Positions 57,313-64,000 of a DNA stretch of 64,000 nucleotides are shown here, in pieces. Both the position numbers and the translations under genes were made by a program. Location: the NCBI GenBank assembly GCA_046046245.1, contig JBJOKE010000059.1, forward strand, positions 1 to 64,000, in the 5' to 3' direction. The notes beneath the pieces are model-generated. The model did not search any database and was not told the origin of the DNA. It saw only the letters and a list, made by a program, of their open reading frames with translations. Within the stretch, counting starts at the first letter, position 1; each line of letters starts with the position of its first letter. Source of the DNA: UBA4615 sp046046245 (GTDB taxonomy: Bacteria; Pseudomonadota; Gammaproteobacteria; Burkholderiales; Burkholderiaceae_E).

Positions 57313-58302
57313 TCAGTCGAAGGCGATCTTCGCGTCGCGGACCACCTTCGCCCACTTGTCGGCGTCGGCGCGGATCCGTGCGGCGAACTCGGCGGTGCTG
57401 CCGGGCACCGGCTCGTAGCCCTGGCGGCGGATCGCGTCCTGGACGGCCCGGTCGGCCAGCGCGGCCGTCAGCGCCGCGTGCGACTTCGTCACCACCTCGG
57501 CCGGCAGCTTCGCCGGGCCGACGAGGCCGAACCACAGCGTGGCCTCGAAGCCCGGCAGCCCCTGCTCGGCGACGGTGGGCACCTCCGGCAGCGCCGACGC
57601 CCGCGTGGCCGAGGTGACGCCGAGCGCGACGATCTTGCCCTGCTGGACGAACGGGATCGCGGTGGACATCGACGAGAACAGCAGCGGGACCTGTCCGCCG
57701 GCGAGGTCGGCGACCGCCTGGTTGCCGCCCTTGTACGGCGCATGCGTGAGCTTCACCCCGGCCATCGACTGCAGCAGCTCGGCCGCGAGGTGGCCGGCGC
57801 CGCCGACACCCGAGGTGCCGTAGACCACGCCGGGCTTCGCCTTCGCGAGCGCGACCAGGTCGCCGATCGACTTCACGCCGACCGACGGGTGCGCGACGAC
57901 CAGGGTGCCGCCGGCACAGACGTTGCCGATCGGGGTGAAGTCGGCGAGCGGGTCGTAGGGCAGCTTCTTGCCGGCCGGCACGATGCACATCGGGCCCGAG
58001 TCGGTCAGGTGCAGCGTGTAGCCGTCGGGCGCGGCCTTCGCGCACTGCGCGGCGGCGAGCGTGGCGCCCGCACCCGGCTTGTAGTCGAAGACCAGCGGCT
58101 GGCCGAGCGCGGCCTGCAGCTTCGGCTCGAGCGGCCGCGCCACGCCGTCGGCCGCGCCGCCGGGCGGATAGCCGAGGATCATCCGGATCGGCTTGTCGGG
58201 CCAGCCGCCCTGCTGCGCGAACGCGCGCTGCATCGCGCCGGCGAGCGGTGCGGCCACCGAGGCCGCGAGGACCCGCCTGCGGGTCGTCGAAGTCGTGCCC
58301 AT
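57313..58302 (-). CDS. Bug-family (TctC) periplasmic solute receptor
   Basis: 329 residues with a Tat-like signal (TTRRRVLAASVAAPLAG). Bug features: KPIRMILGYPPGGAADGVAR, GKKLPYDPLADFTPIGNVC, YGTSGVGGAGHLAAELLQ and THAPYKGGNQAVADLAGGQ. It binds a carboxylate, probably without partner TctA/TctB here, as is common for Bug proteins. It sits within the acyl-CoA operon and may sense or bring its substrate. Confidence 0.92.
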   Translation of the reverse strand: MGTTSTTRRRVLAASVAAPLAGAMQRAFAQQGGWPDKPIRMILGYPPGGAADGVARPLEPKLQAALGQPLVFDYKPGAGATLAAAQCAKAAPDGYTLHLTDSGPMCIVPAGKKLPYDPLADFTPIGNVCAGGTLVVAHPSVGVKSIGDLVALAKAKPGVVYGTSGVGGAGHLAAELLQSMAGVKLTHAPYKGGNQAVADLAGGQVPLLFSSMSTAIPFVQQGKIVALGVTSATRASALPEVPTVAEQGLPGFEATLWFGLVGPAKLPAEVVTKSHAALTAALADRAVQDAIRRQGYEPVPGSTAEFAARIRADADKWAKVVRDAKIAFD

Positions 58303-58358
58303 GTCGTCTCCTCTGTCCTCGTGTCGTCGGACCGCGCGAGCGACGCGGCCCGAGCGGC

Positions 58359-59141
58359 TCATCGGCCGGTGAATCGCGGCGAACGCTTCTCCATGAACGC
58401 GCGCGCGCCCTCGCGGTAATCGTCGCTGCGCGAGCAGGCGGCGATCGCCGCCACCGCGGCCTCGCGCCTGGCGGCGTCGCCGGCCGACAGCAGCGAGTCG
58501 GTGGTGAGCTTCGCCGCGCGCAGCGTCAGCGGTGCGTTCTCGGCGACCAGCCGGCACCAGCCGTCGACGTCGGCGTCGAAGGTCTCGGCACCGGATACCT
58601 TCGCGACGAAGCCCATCCGGAGCGCGTCGTCGGCGTGGAAGATGCGGGCCGACATGAAGATGTCGAGCGTGTTCTGCAGGCCGATCACGTCGAGGAAGCG
58701 GCCCACGCCCTTCATCCCGTAGCCCAGGCCCAGCCGCGCGGCGGGCATCCGGAACTTCGCGTCGTCGGTGCAGAAGCGCAGGTCGCAGGCCGCGGCCAGC
58801 CCGAGCCCGCCGCCCATGCAGATGCCGCGGATCTTCGCGACGACCGGCTTGCCGCAGCGGCCGGGGGCCGAGTAGGCGGCGTCCACGGCCGCGTCGTAGC
58901 GGGCCTGCGCGTCGGGATCGGTGCGCTGCGACTCGAACTGCGAGATGTCCGCGCCCGACACGAAGGCCTTCGTGCCGGCGCCCTCGAGGACGATCAGCCG
59001 GACCTCGGGGTCGGCGTCGAGTCGCTGCAGCGCGCCCGGCAGGCCGGCCCACATGTCGAGCGTCATCGCGTTGTACTTGTCGGGGTTCGAGAACACGACG
59101 CGGCCGATGGGGCCGTCGGTGCGCACGACGAGCTCGGGCAT
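58359..59141 (-). CDS. Enoyl-CoA hydratase/isomerase
   Basis: 260 residues, crotonase family. Oxyanion-hole segments AFVSGADISQFE and IRGICMGGGLGLAAACDLRF; AARLGLGYGMKGVGRFLDVIG follows the second. First gene of the acyl-CoA operon, divergent from the DUF3750 gene; CATAAT on the minus strand at the 59170 region could be its -10. Confidence 0.9.
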   Translation of the reverse strand: MPELVVRTDGPIGRVVFSNPDKYNAMTLDMWAGLPGALQRLDADPEVRLIVLEGAGTKAFVSGADISQFESQRTDPDAQARYDAAVDAAYSAPGRCGKPVVAKIRGICMGGGLGLAAACDLRFCTDDAKFRMPAARLGLGYGMKGVGRFLDVIGLQNTLDIFMSARIFHADDALRMGFVAKVSGAETFDADVDGWCRLVAENAPLTLRAAKLTTDSLLSAGDAARREAAVAAIAACSRSDDYREGARAFMEKRSPRFTGR

Positions 59142-59204
59142 GTGGGGCCATTCCTGAACGGGAGAGAGCCGGCATTATGCTGCCGCCACCTCTCGCCGCC
59201 GCCC

Positions 59205-59969
59205 ATGCGTTCCATGCTCGTCGCCATCGCCGTCGTCGGCGTGCTCCTGCTCGGCCCGCTGGGCGCGATCGCCACCGGCGCAGTCGACCCCGCCGCCACC
59301 TGGCGCGACGGCCGCCGCGACAGCAGCGGCCAGGCCCCCTCGCCGGAGGACGAGCCGCGCGCGGTCGTGCAGGTCTGGGCGGCCCGCACCGTCGGCTGGC
59401 GCGGCGCGTTCGGCGTGCACACCTGGATCGCGACGCGGCGCGCCGCGAGCGCGGACTGGACCGTCCACCACGTGATCGGCTGGCGGGTCTACCGAGGCGC
59501 GGGCGCGGTCGTCTCGCAGGCCGGCGCCGTGCCCGACGCCCACTGGTTCGGCGCGCGGCCGGAGCGGCTCGCCGACCTGCGCGGCGACGGCGTCGACGCC
59601 GTCATCGACCGGATCGAGGTCGCGGTGGCCGCCTACCCGTATCCGAACGCCTACCGCGCCTGGCCCGGGCCGAACAGCAACACCTTCACCGCCTTCGTGG
59701 CGCGGCAGGTGCCCGAGCTGCGGCTCGACCTGCCCGCGAACGCGCTCGGCAAGGACTGGCTGCCCGGCACGATCGTCGACCGCACGCCGAGCGGCACCGG
59801 ATGGCAGGTCTCGCTCGCCGGGCTGCTCGGGGTCGCGGTGGGGCTCGAGGAGGGGCTCGAGCTCAACGTGCTCGGCCTGTCGGTGGGCGTGGACCCGGCG
59901 GATCCCGCGCTGCGGCTGCCCGGCTTCGGGCGCGTCGGGCCCGCGCGCGACGCCGCGCCCCGGCCCTGA
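59205..59969 (+). CDS. DUF3750 membrane or exported protein
   Basis: 254 residues with an N-terminal helix or signal (LVAIAVVGVLLLGPLGAIATG). The DUF3750 domain includes VQVWAARTVGWRGAFGVHTWIA, PYPNAYRAWPGPNSNTFTAFVAR and LEEGLELNVLGLSVGVD. The conserved Asn/Pro-rich central segment may be catalytic, but the function is unknown. Start could be the Met three codons later. Confidence 0.82.
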   Translation: MRSMLVAIAVVGVLLLGPLGAIATGAVDPAATWRDGRRDSSGQAPSPEDEPRAVVQVWAARTVGWRGAFGVHTWIATRRAASADWTVHHVIGWRVYRGAGAVVSQAGAVPDAHWFGARPERLADLRGDGVDAVIDRIEVAVAAYPYPNAYRAWPGPNSNTFTAFVARQVPELRLDLPANALGKDWLPGTIVDRTPSGTGWQVSLAGLLGVAVGLEEGLELNVLGLSVGVDPADPALRLPGFGRVGPARDAAPRP

Positions 59970-60081
59970 GCGCCCGATCGCGGAACGGCGCCCGCGCCGC
60001 ACGCGGGGCGTGGCCGGGCACGCGGCGCTAAGCTCCTTCCGGAGGCGCGGACCCGCGCGCCCCGGCGCCGAGGAGACGACC

Positions 60082-60990
60082 ATGCCGATCACCCTGTCCC
60101 CGCTGACCCCGGGCTTCTCCTGCGAGGTGGGCGACATCGACCTCGCGCGGCCGCTGCCGCCCGAGGACCTGCTGGCGGTGCGCGACGCGTTCGCACGCTT
60201 CGCGGTGCTGGTGTTCCCGTCGCAGGACCTGAGCGTCGACCAGCACCTGGCGTTCGCGTCGCACTTCGGCCCGCTCGAGCGCTCGGTGGCCACGGTGATG
60301 CCCGGCGAGACGCTGCGCGTGCGGCCCGAGATCGCCGACATCGCGAACCTGACCGCCGACGGCAGGGTCTGGGGGAAGGAGCACCGGCTGCGGCTGTTCC
60401 AGCTGGGCAACCGGCTCTGGCACACCGACAGCTCGTTCAAGCAGCCCACCGGCCGGGCGTCGCTGCTCTACGCGCGCTCGGTCGCGCCGATCGGCGGGCA
60501 CACCGAATTCGCCGACCTGCGCGCGGCCTGGGACGGGCTCGACGATGCGACGAAGGCGCGCGTCGACGGCCTCGTCGCCGAGCACTCGCTGATGTTCTCG
60601 CGCGCCAAGCTCGGCTTCACCGACTGGTCCGAGCAGGAGCGCGTGGCGTTCGCGCCGGTCGCGCGGCCGCTGGTGCGCACGATCCCGGAGACCGGACGGC
60701 GCTCGCTGTACCTGGCCTCGCACATCGGCCGGGTCCGCGGGATGCCCGACGACGAGGCCCGGACGCTCGTCGACGCGCTGGTGGCGCACGCGACCGAGCG
60801 ACGCTTCACCTACCTGCACCGCTGGCGGGTCGGCGACCTGGTGATGTGGGACAACCGCTGCACGATGCACCGGGGTACCGAGTTCGACGACACGCGCTGG
60901 CCGCGCGACATGCAGCGGGCGACGACTTCCGACGACCCCCGGGCGTTCGACGGAGGGCCGACGACGGTGGATGGACGGTCGGTCGCCTGA
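60082..60990 (+). CDS. TauD/TfdA family Fe(II)/2-oxoglutarate dioxygenase
   Basis: 302 residues. Iron ligands: His-x-Asp in NRLWHTDSSFKQPTG and distal His in CTMHRGTEFD; 2-oxoglutarate Arg in RDMQRATTS. The TfdA-type features (GPLERSVATV) favour aryloxy- or alkyl-carboxylate substrates rather than taurine. It acts in the cytosol. Confidence 0.9.
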   Translation: MPITLSPLTPGFSCEVGDIDLARPLPPEDLLAVRDAFARFAVLVFPSQDLSVDQHLAFASHFGPLERSVATVMPGETLRVRPEIADIANLTADGRVWGKEHRLRLFQLGNRLWHTDSSFKQPTGRASLLYARSVAPIGGHTEFADLRAAWDGLDDATKARVDGLVAEHSLMFSRAKLGFTDWSEQERVAFAPVARPLVRTIPETGRRSLYLASHIGRVRGMPDDEARTLVDALVAHATERRFTYLHRWRVGDLVMWDNRCTMHRGTEFDDTRWPRDMQRATTSDDPRAFDGGPTTVDGRSVA

Positions 60991-61084
60991 CGGACTCCCG
61001 AGCGATCGCTCGACGACCCGACGGCACCCCGGCCCGGGCGGAACGGCCCCGGACGCGCCCGCCGGCGCCGTGTGACACTGCGCC

Positions 61085-61591
61085 ATGACCGCCCCGCCCG
61101 CCCCCGACGCGCCGCTGCGCGTCCACGCCAAGCGCATCGCCGTCGGCGACGATGACCTGCCCGATGACCGCTTCAGCGACCACGTCAACAACGCGCGCTA
61201 CTTCGCCTTCATCAACCTGACGTTCCGCGAGTGGTACGTCGCGATGGGGATCCGCGGCGGCATCCCCGGACGCACCGCGGTGATGGCGCGCGTCGAGTAC
61301 GACTTCCTGCGCGAGGTGAAGCCGCCGGGCTGGATCGAGTGCCGGATCGAGACGGTGCGCGTCGGGCGCACGAGCCTCGAGCATGCGGTCGAGATCCGCG
61401 ACCTGGGCCGCGACGGCGACGGGCCGCCGCGGCTCGCAGGCCGCGGCCGCGTGATCCACGTCTGGGTGGACCGCGCGAGCGGTGCGGCGCTGCCCTGGCC
61501 GGCCGACCTGGTCGCGCGCTGCCGCCCGCTCGATGCCGCCTCGGGCGCGACCGGTCCGGTCGACGGCACCGGCACCGGCGCCGCCGGCTGA
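61085..61591 (+). CDS. Hotdog-fold acyl-CoA thioesterase
   Basis: 168 residues, 4HBT type. RFSDHVNNARYFAFINLTFREW is the catalytic helix region (Asp-His-Asn), followed by AVMARVEYDFLREVKPP and HAVEIRDLGRDGD. It probably hydrolyses an aroyl- or acyl-CoA. The last residues are low-complexity Gly/Thr/Ala. Confidence 0.85.
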   Translation: MTAPPAPDAPLRVHAKRIAVGDDDLPDDRFSDHVNNARYFAFINLTFREWYVAMGIRGGIPGRTAVMARVEYDFLREVKPPGWIECRIETVRVGRTSLEHAVEIRDLGRDGDGPPRLAGRGRVIHVWVDRASGAALPWPADLVARCRPLDAASGATGPVDGTGTGAAG

Positions 61592-61635
61592 CGGCGGCCG
61601 GCGCCGCGTCGCTCACCGCACCGGCGCCGCGTGGC

Positions 61636-62907
61636 TCACCGGCCCGAAGCCGCGCGCACGGCGACCCGGGGCCGCGGCGCGGCGACGCCGACGGGCGACT
61701 CGCACGCCGCGGCGCACCGCAGCGCCACGTGGGCGTCGGCGAGCCGACGCACGCCCTCGCGCAGCCGGTCCGGTGGGCACGCGCTGAAGTTCAGCCTCAG
61801 CCGGCCCGGCTCGGCCGCGTCGACGAAGAACGCGTCGCCCGGCACGAAGGTCACGCCGCGCGCGATCGCCGGTTCGAGCAGCGCGCGGGTGTCGGTGCCG
61901 TCGACGAAGCGCGCCCAGACGAACATGCCGCCGTCGGGGACGTGCATCGCGAGCCGGTCGCCGAAGGCCTGCCCGAGCGCCTCGACGAGCGCGTCCCGTC
62001 GACGGCCGTACTCTGCGCGGACGAGATCGAGCCGCGCGTCGAGCCGGCCCGACGCGAGGTAGTGCCGCGCCACCGCCTGCGACAGCGATGCGGTGTGCAG
62101 GTCGGTCGCCTGCTTGAGCCGCACGACGGCGTCGCGCAGCCAGGGCGGCAGCAGCAGCCAGCCGACCCGCAGGCCGGGCGCGACGGTCTTCGACAGCGTC
62201 GACGCGTGCGCGATCCAGCGCGACGCGCCCGGCACCTCGCGCGCCAGCGCGGCGAGCGGCGGCAGCGGCGTGCCGCGGGTCCGCAGCGCGCCGTACGGAT
62301 CGTCCTCCAGCACGGTCACCTCGCGACGCGCGGCCCAGCGCACCAGCGCCTCGCGCCGCGCGAGCGACATCGTCGCGCCCGTGGGGTTCGCGAAGTCGGG
62401 CACCACGTAGACCAGCTTCGGGCGCAGGCCCGCACAGGCCGCATCGAGCGCGTCGACGCGGGCACCGTCCCCGTCGCCCTCGAGCGGGCACCAGCGCGGC
62501 CGGGCGAGCCCGAAGGCCTGCAGCGCGGCGAGGTAGGACGGCCGCTCGACGACGACCGCGTCGCCATCGTCGAGCAGCGCACGCGCCACCAGGTCGAGAC
62601 CCTGCTGGGAGCCGGCGGTGACCACCGGCGCCGCATCGTCGGTGTCGATGCCGCGGTCGCGCATCCGCGCGGCGATCGCGGCGCGCAGCCCGGCGTCGCC
62701 CTCGGTCTCGCCGTACTGCAGCGCCTCGGCGGGCCGCTCCGCGAGCGCGGCGGACGTGGCCGCGCGCAGTCCGTCGACGTCGAACAGCTCCGCCGCCGGC
62801 AGACCGCCGGCGAGCGAGACCATGCCGGGCAGGCCCGCGTGGCGGAGCAGGTCGCGGACGTCGGAGCGGCGCATCGCACGCACGCGTTCGGAGAGCGGAT
62901 CGGTCAT
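61636..62907 (-). CDS. PLP-dependent aminotransferase (MocR-like class), second copy
   Basis: 423 residues. PLP Lys in HASTLSKTVAPGLRVGWLL; motifs ALQYGETEGDAGLRAAI, PDFANPTGATM and LEDDPYGALRT. A free-standing aminotransferase resembling the one at 50110-51375. A Pro/Ala/Arg-rich C-terminal tail of about 25 residues is unusual. It starts at ATG 62907; the 175 bases upstream to 63082 hold no recognised gene. Confidence 0.88.
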   Translation of the reverse strand: MTDPLSERVRAMRRSDVRDLLRHAGLPGMVSLAGGLPAAELFDVDGLRAATSAALAERPAEALQYGETEGDAGLRAAIAARMRDRGIDTDDAAPVVTAGSQQGLDLVARALLDDGDAVVVERPSYLAALQAFGLARPRWCPLEGDGDGARVDALDAACAGLRPKLVYVVPDFANPTGATMSLARREALVRWAARREVTVLEDDPYGALRTRGTPLPPLAALAREVPGASRWIAHASTLSKTVAPGLRVGWLLLPPWLRDAVVRLKQATDLHTASLSQAVARHYLASGRLDARLDLVRAEYGRRRDALVEALGQAFGDRLAMHVPDGGMFVWARFVDGTDTRALLEPAIARGVTFVPGDAFFVDAAEPGRLRLNFSACPPDRLREGVRRLADAHVALRCAAACESPVGVAAPRPRVAVRAASGR

Positions 62908-63082
62908 GGCGCAGGCCCTTCGTGTCGGTGGGGACACGCTAGCGGCCCGCTGCCGCCGGGTCACGATGCACTTCGCCGCGCCGGTGACGGGCCCGTCACG
63001 GTCGCGCCACCAGCACAGCGTGCGCGCCGCGCCGCGGCGACAGCCGACCTCTCCGACGCGATCGCCGGATCGGCCGGCGGAT

Positions 63083-64000
63083 TCAGTCGAACGGGACGAC
63101 CGGCACGGTCCCCGGCACGACGATCCCGCCGCGATCGCCCACGGTCACGCTGCCGTAGCGCTGCGCGAAGACCGCCGGCAGCGGCCGCGCGCCCGGCACC
63201 GCGAGCCACAGCCTCAGCAGGTGCCGGCGCCGCGCGGGCTCGGGCCAGTCCTCGAACGCCGTGCGGTCGTGCAGCAGGGTGTGGTTGTGGACGAACTGGA
63301 CGTCGCCCGGCTCGAGCCGCATCCGCAGGTTCAGCGCCGGATCCTCGGCGAGCGCGTCGAACAGGTCGAGGGCCTCGACGTGCGCGGGCGCGAGGCGCGG
63401 CGCGTCGGCGAAGCGCTGCGCGCTGTCGATGTACTGGCGCTGGTAGATCGCGGTGAGCCGACCCGCGTGCCAGGAGAACACGGGAATCTCGAAGTACGGC
63501 TTCATGCCGGTCGGCACCTCGCCTCGGCGATCGGTCGCGAGCGGCTCGAAGAGCCGCGCCGCGAGGTCGGGACGACGGCGGCGCATCTCGTTGAAGATCG
63601 TCGTGCTGCTCACCAGCAGCGAGTCGCCGCCGCGGCGCGCCTCGGCGAGGCACAGCAGACCCACCACGTCGCAGGAGTCGGTGTGGAAGGTCTGCCGCTC
63701 GTGGGTCTGGTAGATCCGCACCCCCGGATCGGTGCTCGACAGGCCGAGGTCGCGGACGTGGCCGAGCAGGTGCCCGGCCGCGTTCTGCGAGCGCGCGCGA
63801 CCGAGGTGAGCACCCAGGCCCATGAACGCCAGCGCCGCGTCGCGCCGGCTCCAGCGCCGGACCGGCAGCCCCTTGAGCAGCGAGAAGCCTCGGCCGTTGA
63901 GCAGTTCGTCGCGGATCGCGGCGAGCCGCGGACCGAGGTTCGGCAGCGGGAAGTCGGCGGCCTCGAGCGGCGCGGGCGCGCCGTGGGCCCGCGCGGGCCA
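63083..64000 (-). CDS. TauD/TfdA family dioxygenase, 5' end cut by window edge
   Basis: About 306 residues are visible; the frame is open through 64000, so the N-terminus lies outside. FHTDSCDVVGLL carries the His-x-Asp iron ligands, VHNHTLLHDRTAFEDW the distal His, and RRRHLLRLWLAV the 2-oxoglutarate Arg. The upstream part reads GRGFSLLKGLPVRRWSRRDA. It belongs to the TauD group that includes gamma-butyrobetaine-hydroxylase-like proteins. Substrate unknown. Confidence 0.85.
   Translation of the reverse strand, partial: WPARAHGAPAPLEAADFPLPNLGPRLAAIRDELLNGRGFSLLKGLPVRRWSRRDAALAFMGLGAHLGRARSQNAAGHLLGHVRDLGLSSTDPGVRIYQTHERQTFHTDSCDVVGLLCLAEARRGGDSLLVSSTTIFNEMRRRRPDLAARLFEPLATDRRGEVPTGMKPYFEIPVFSWHAGRLTAIYQRQYIDSAQRFADAPRLAPAHVEALDLFDALAEDPALNLRMRLEPGDVQFVHNHTLLHDRTAFEDWPEPARRRHLLRLWLAVPGARPLPAVFAQRYGSVTVGDRGGIVVPGTVPVVPFD

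Overview
The window is about 72% GC, densely packed and without rRNA, tRNA or CRISPR. Gene content points to a betaproteobacterium of the order Burkholderiales: a PhaM polyhydroxyalkanoate-granule protein, a Bug-type (TctC) solute receptor, form IC RuBisCO with CbbX, a FeS-type photolyase and many Tat-exported binding proteins. No gene-free stretch exceeds about 200 bases.

Layout. 1-49: 5' end of a transposase gene running off the left edge. 160-11.5 kb: housekeeping and stress genes (single receiver domain, chemoreceptor, EF-hand protein, TerC, MetY with a CoA-binding partner, membrane-cupredoxin fusion, cysteine synthase, enoyl-CoA hydratase, GhrA-like reductase, PhaM, FIST sensor). 11.5-24.1 kb: a light-response island. 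It is centred on a MerR/B12 photoreceptor of the CarH/LitR class (W156-x9-E166-H167 and E201-x-H203-x-x-G206 are intact). The photoreceptor gene runs into DUF2256 and a [4Fe-4S] photolyase gene. Opposite it lie an exported glutathione peroxidase, FolE2, and a tightly overlapping module: flavin amine oxidase, DUF1365, cyclopropane synthase, chalcone-isomerase-like protein, MFS carrier, DUF3833 lipoprotein, SDR and NTF2-like protein. A diiron ferritin-like protein follows. Repeated TTGACnnGGACAA-like palindromes lie between the photoreceptor and peroxidase genes. 24.1-28.8 kb: YdcF, SPOR protein, type I pantothenate kinase, serine hydrolase, histidine phosphatase.

28.8-35.6 kb: a short Calvin cycle operon, cbbR divergent from cbbL-S-X-Y-F-P, covering carbon fixation, RuBisCO repair and RuBP regeneration only. 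35.6-45.3 kb: one long minus-strand operon with a sugar-type ABC importer, a three-subunit molybdenum hydroxylase and a hydroxyacid dehydrogenase. A TetR gene lies upstream, and a perfect 22-bp palindrome overlaps the probable -35 box. 45.4-50 kb: small enzymes, then a second CbbR-like LysR gene divergent from an SbtA-type bicarbonate transporter, and a MazE/PIN toxin-antitoxin pair. 50-64 kb: amino-acid and acyl-CoA metabolism (two MocR-like aminotransferases, EamA exporter, serine hydrolase, RidA, a five-gene acyl-CoA operon with a Bug receptor, two TauD/TfdA dioxygenases, a thioesterase).

How it works together: the CarH/LitR island looks like a B12-dependent light switch controlling DNA repair, pterin supply and membrane-lipid modification. 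The cbb operon and the sbtA locus look like the fixation and bicarbonate-uptake arms of one CO2-limitation response, each with its own LysR regulator. Assignments rest on reading the translated sequence and known motifs; no database search was run.
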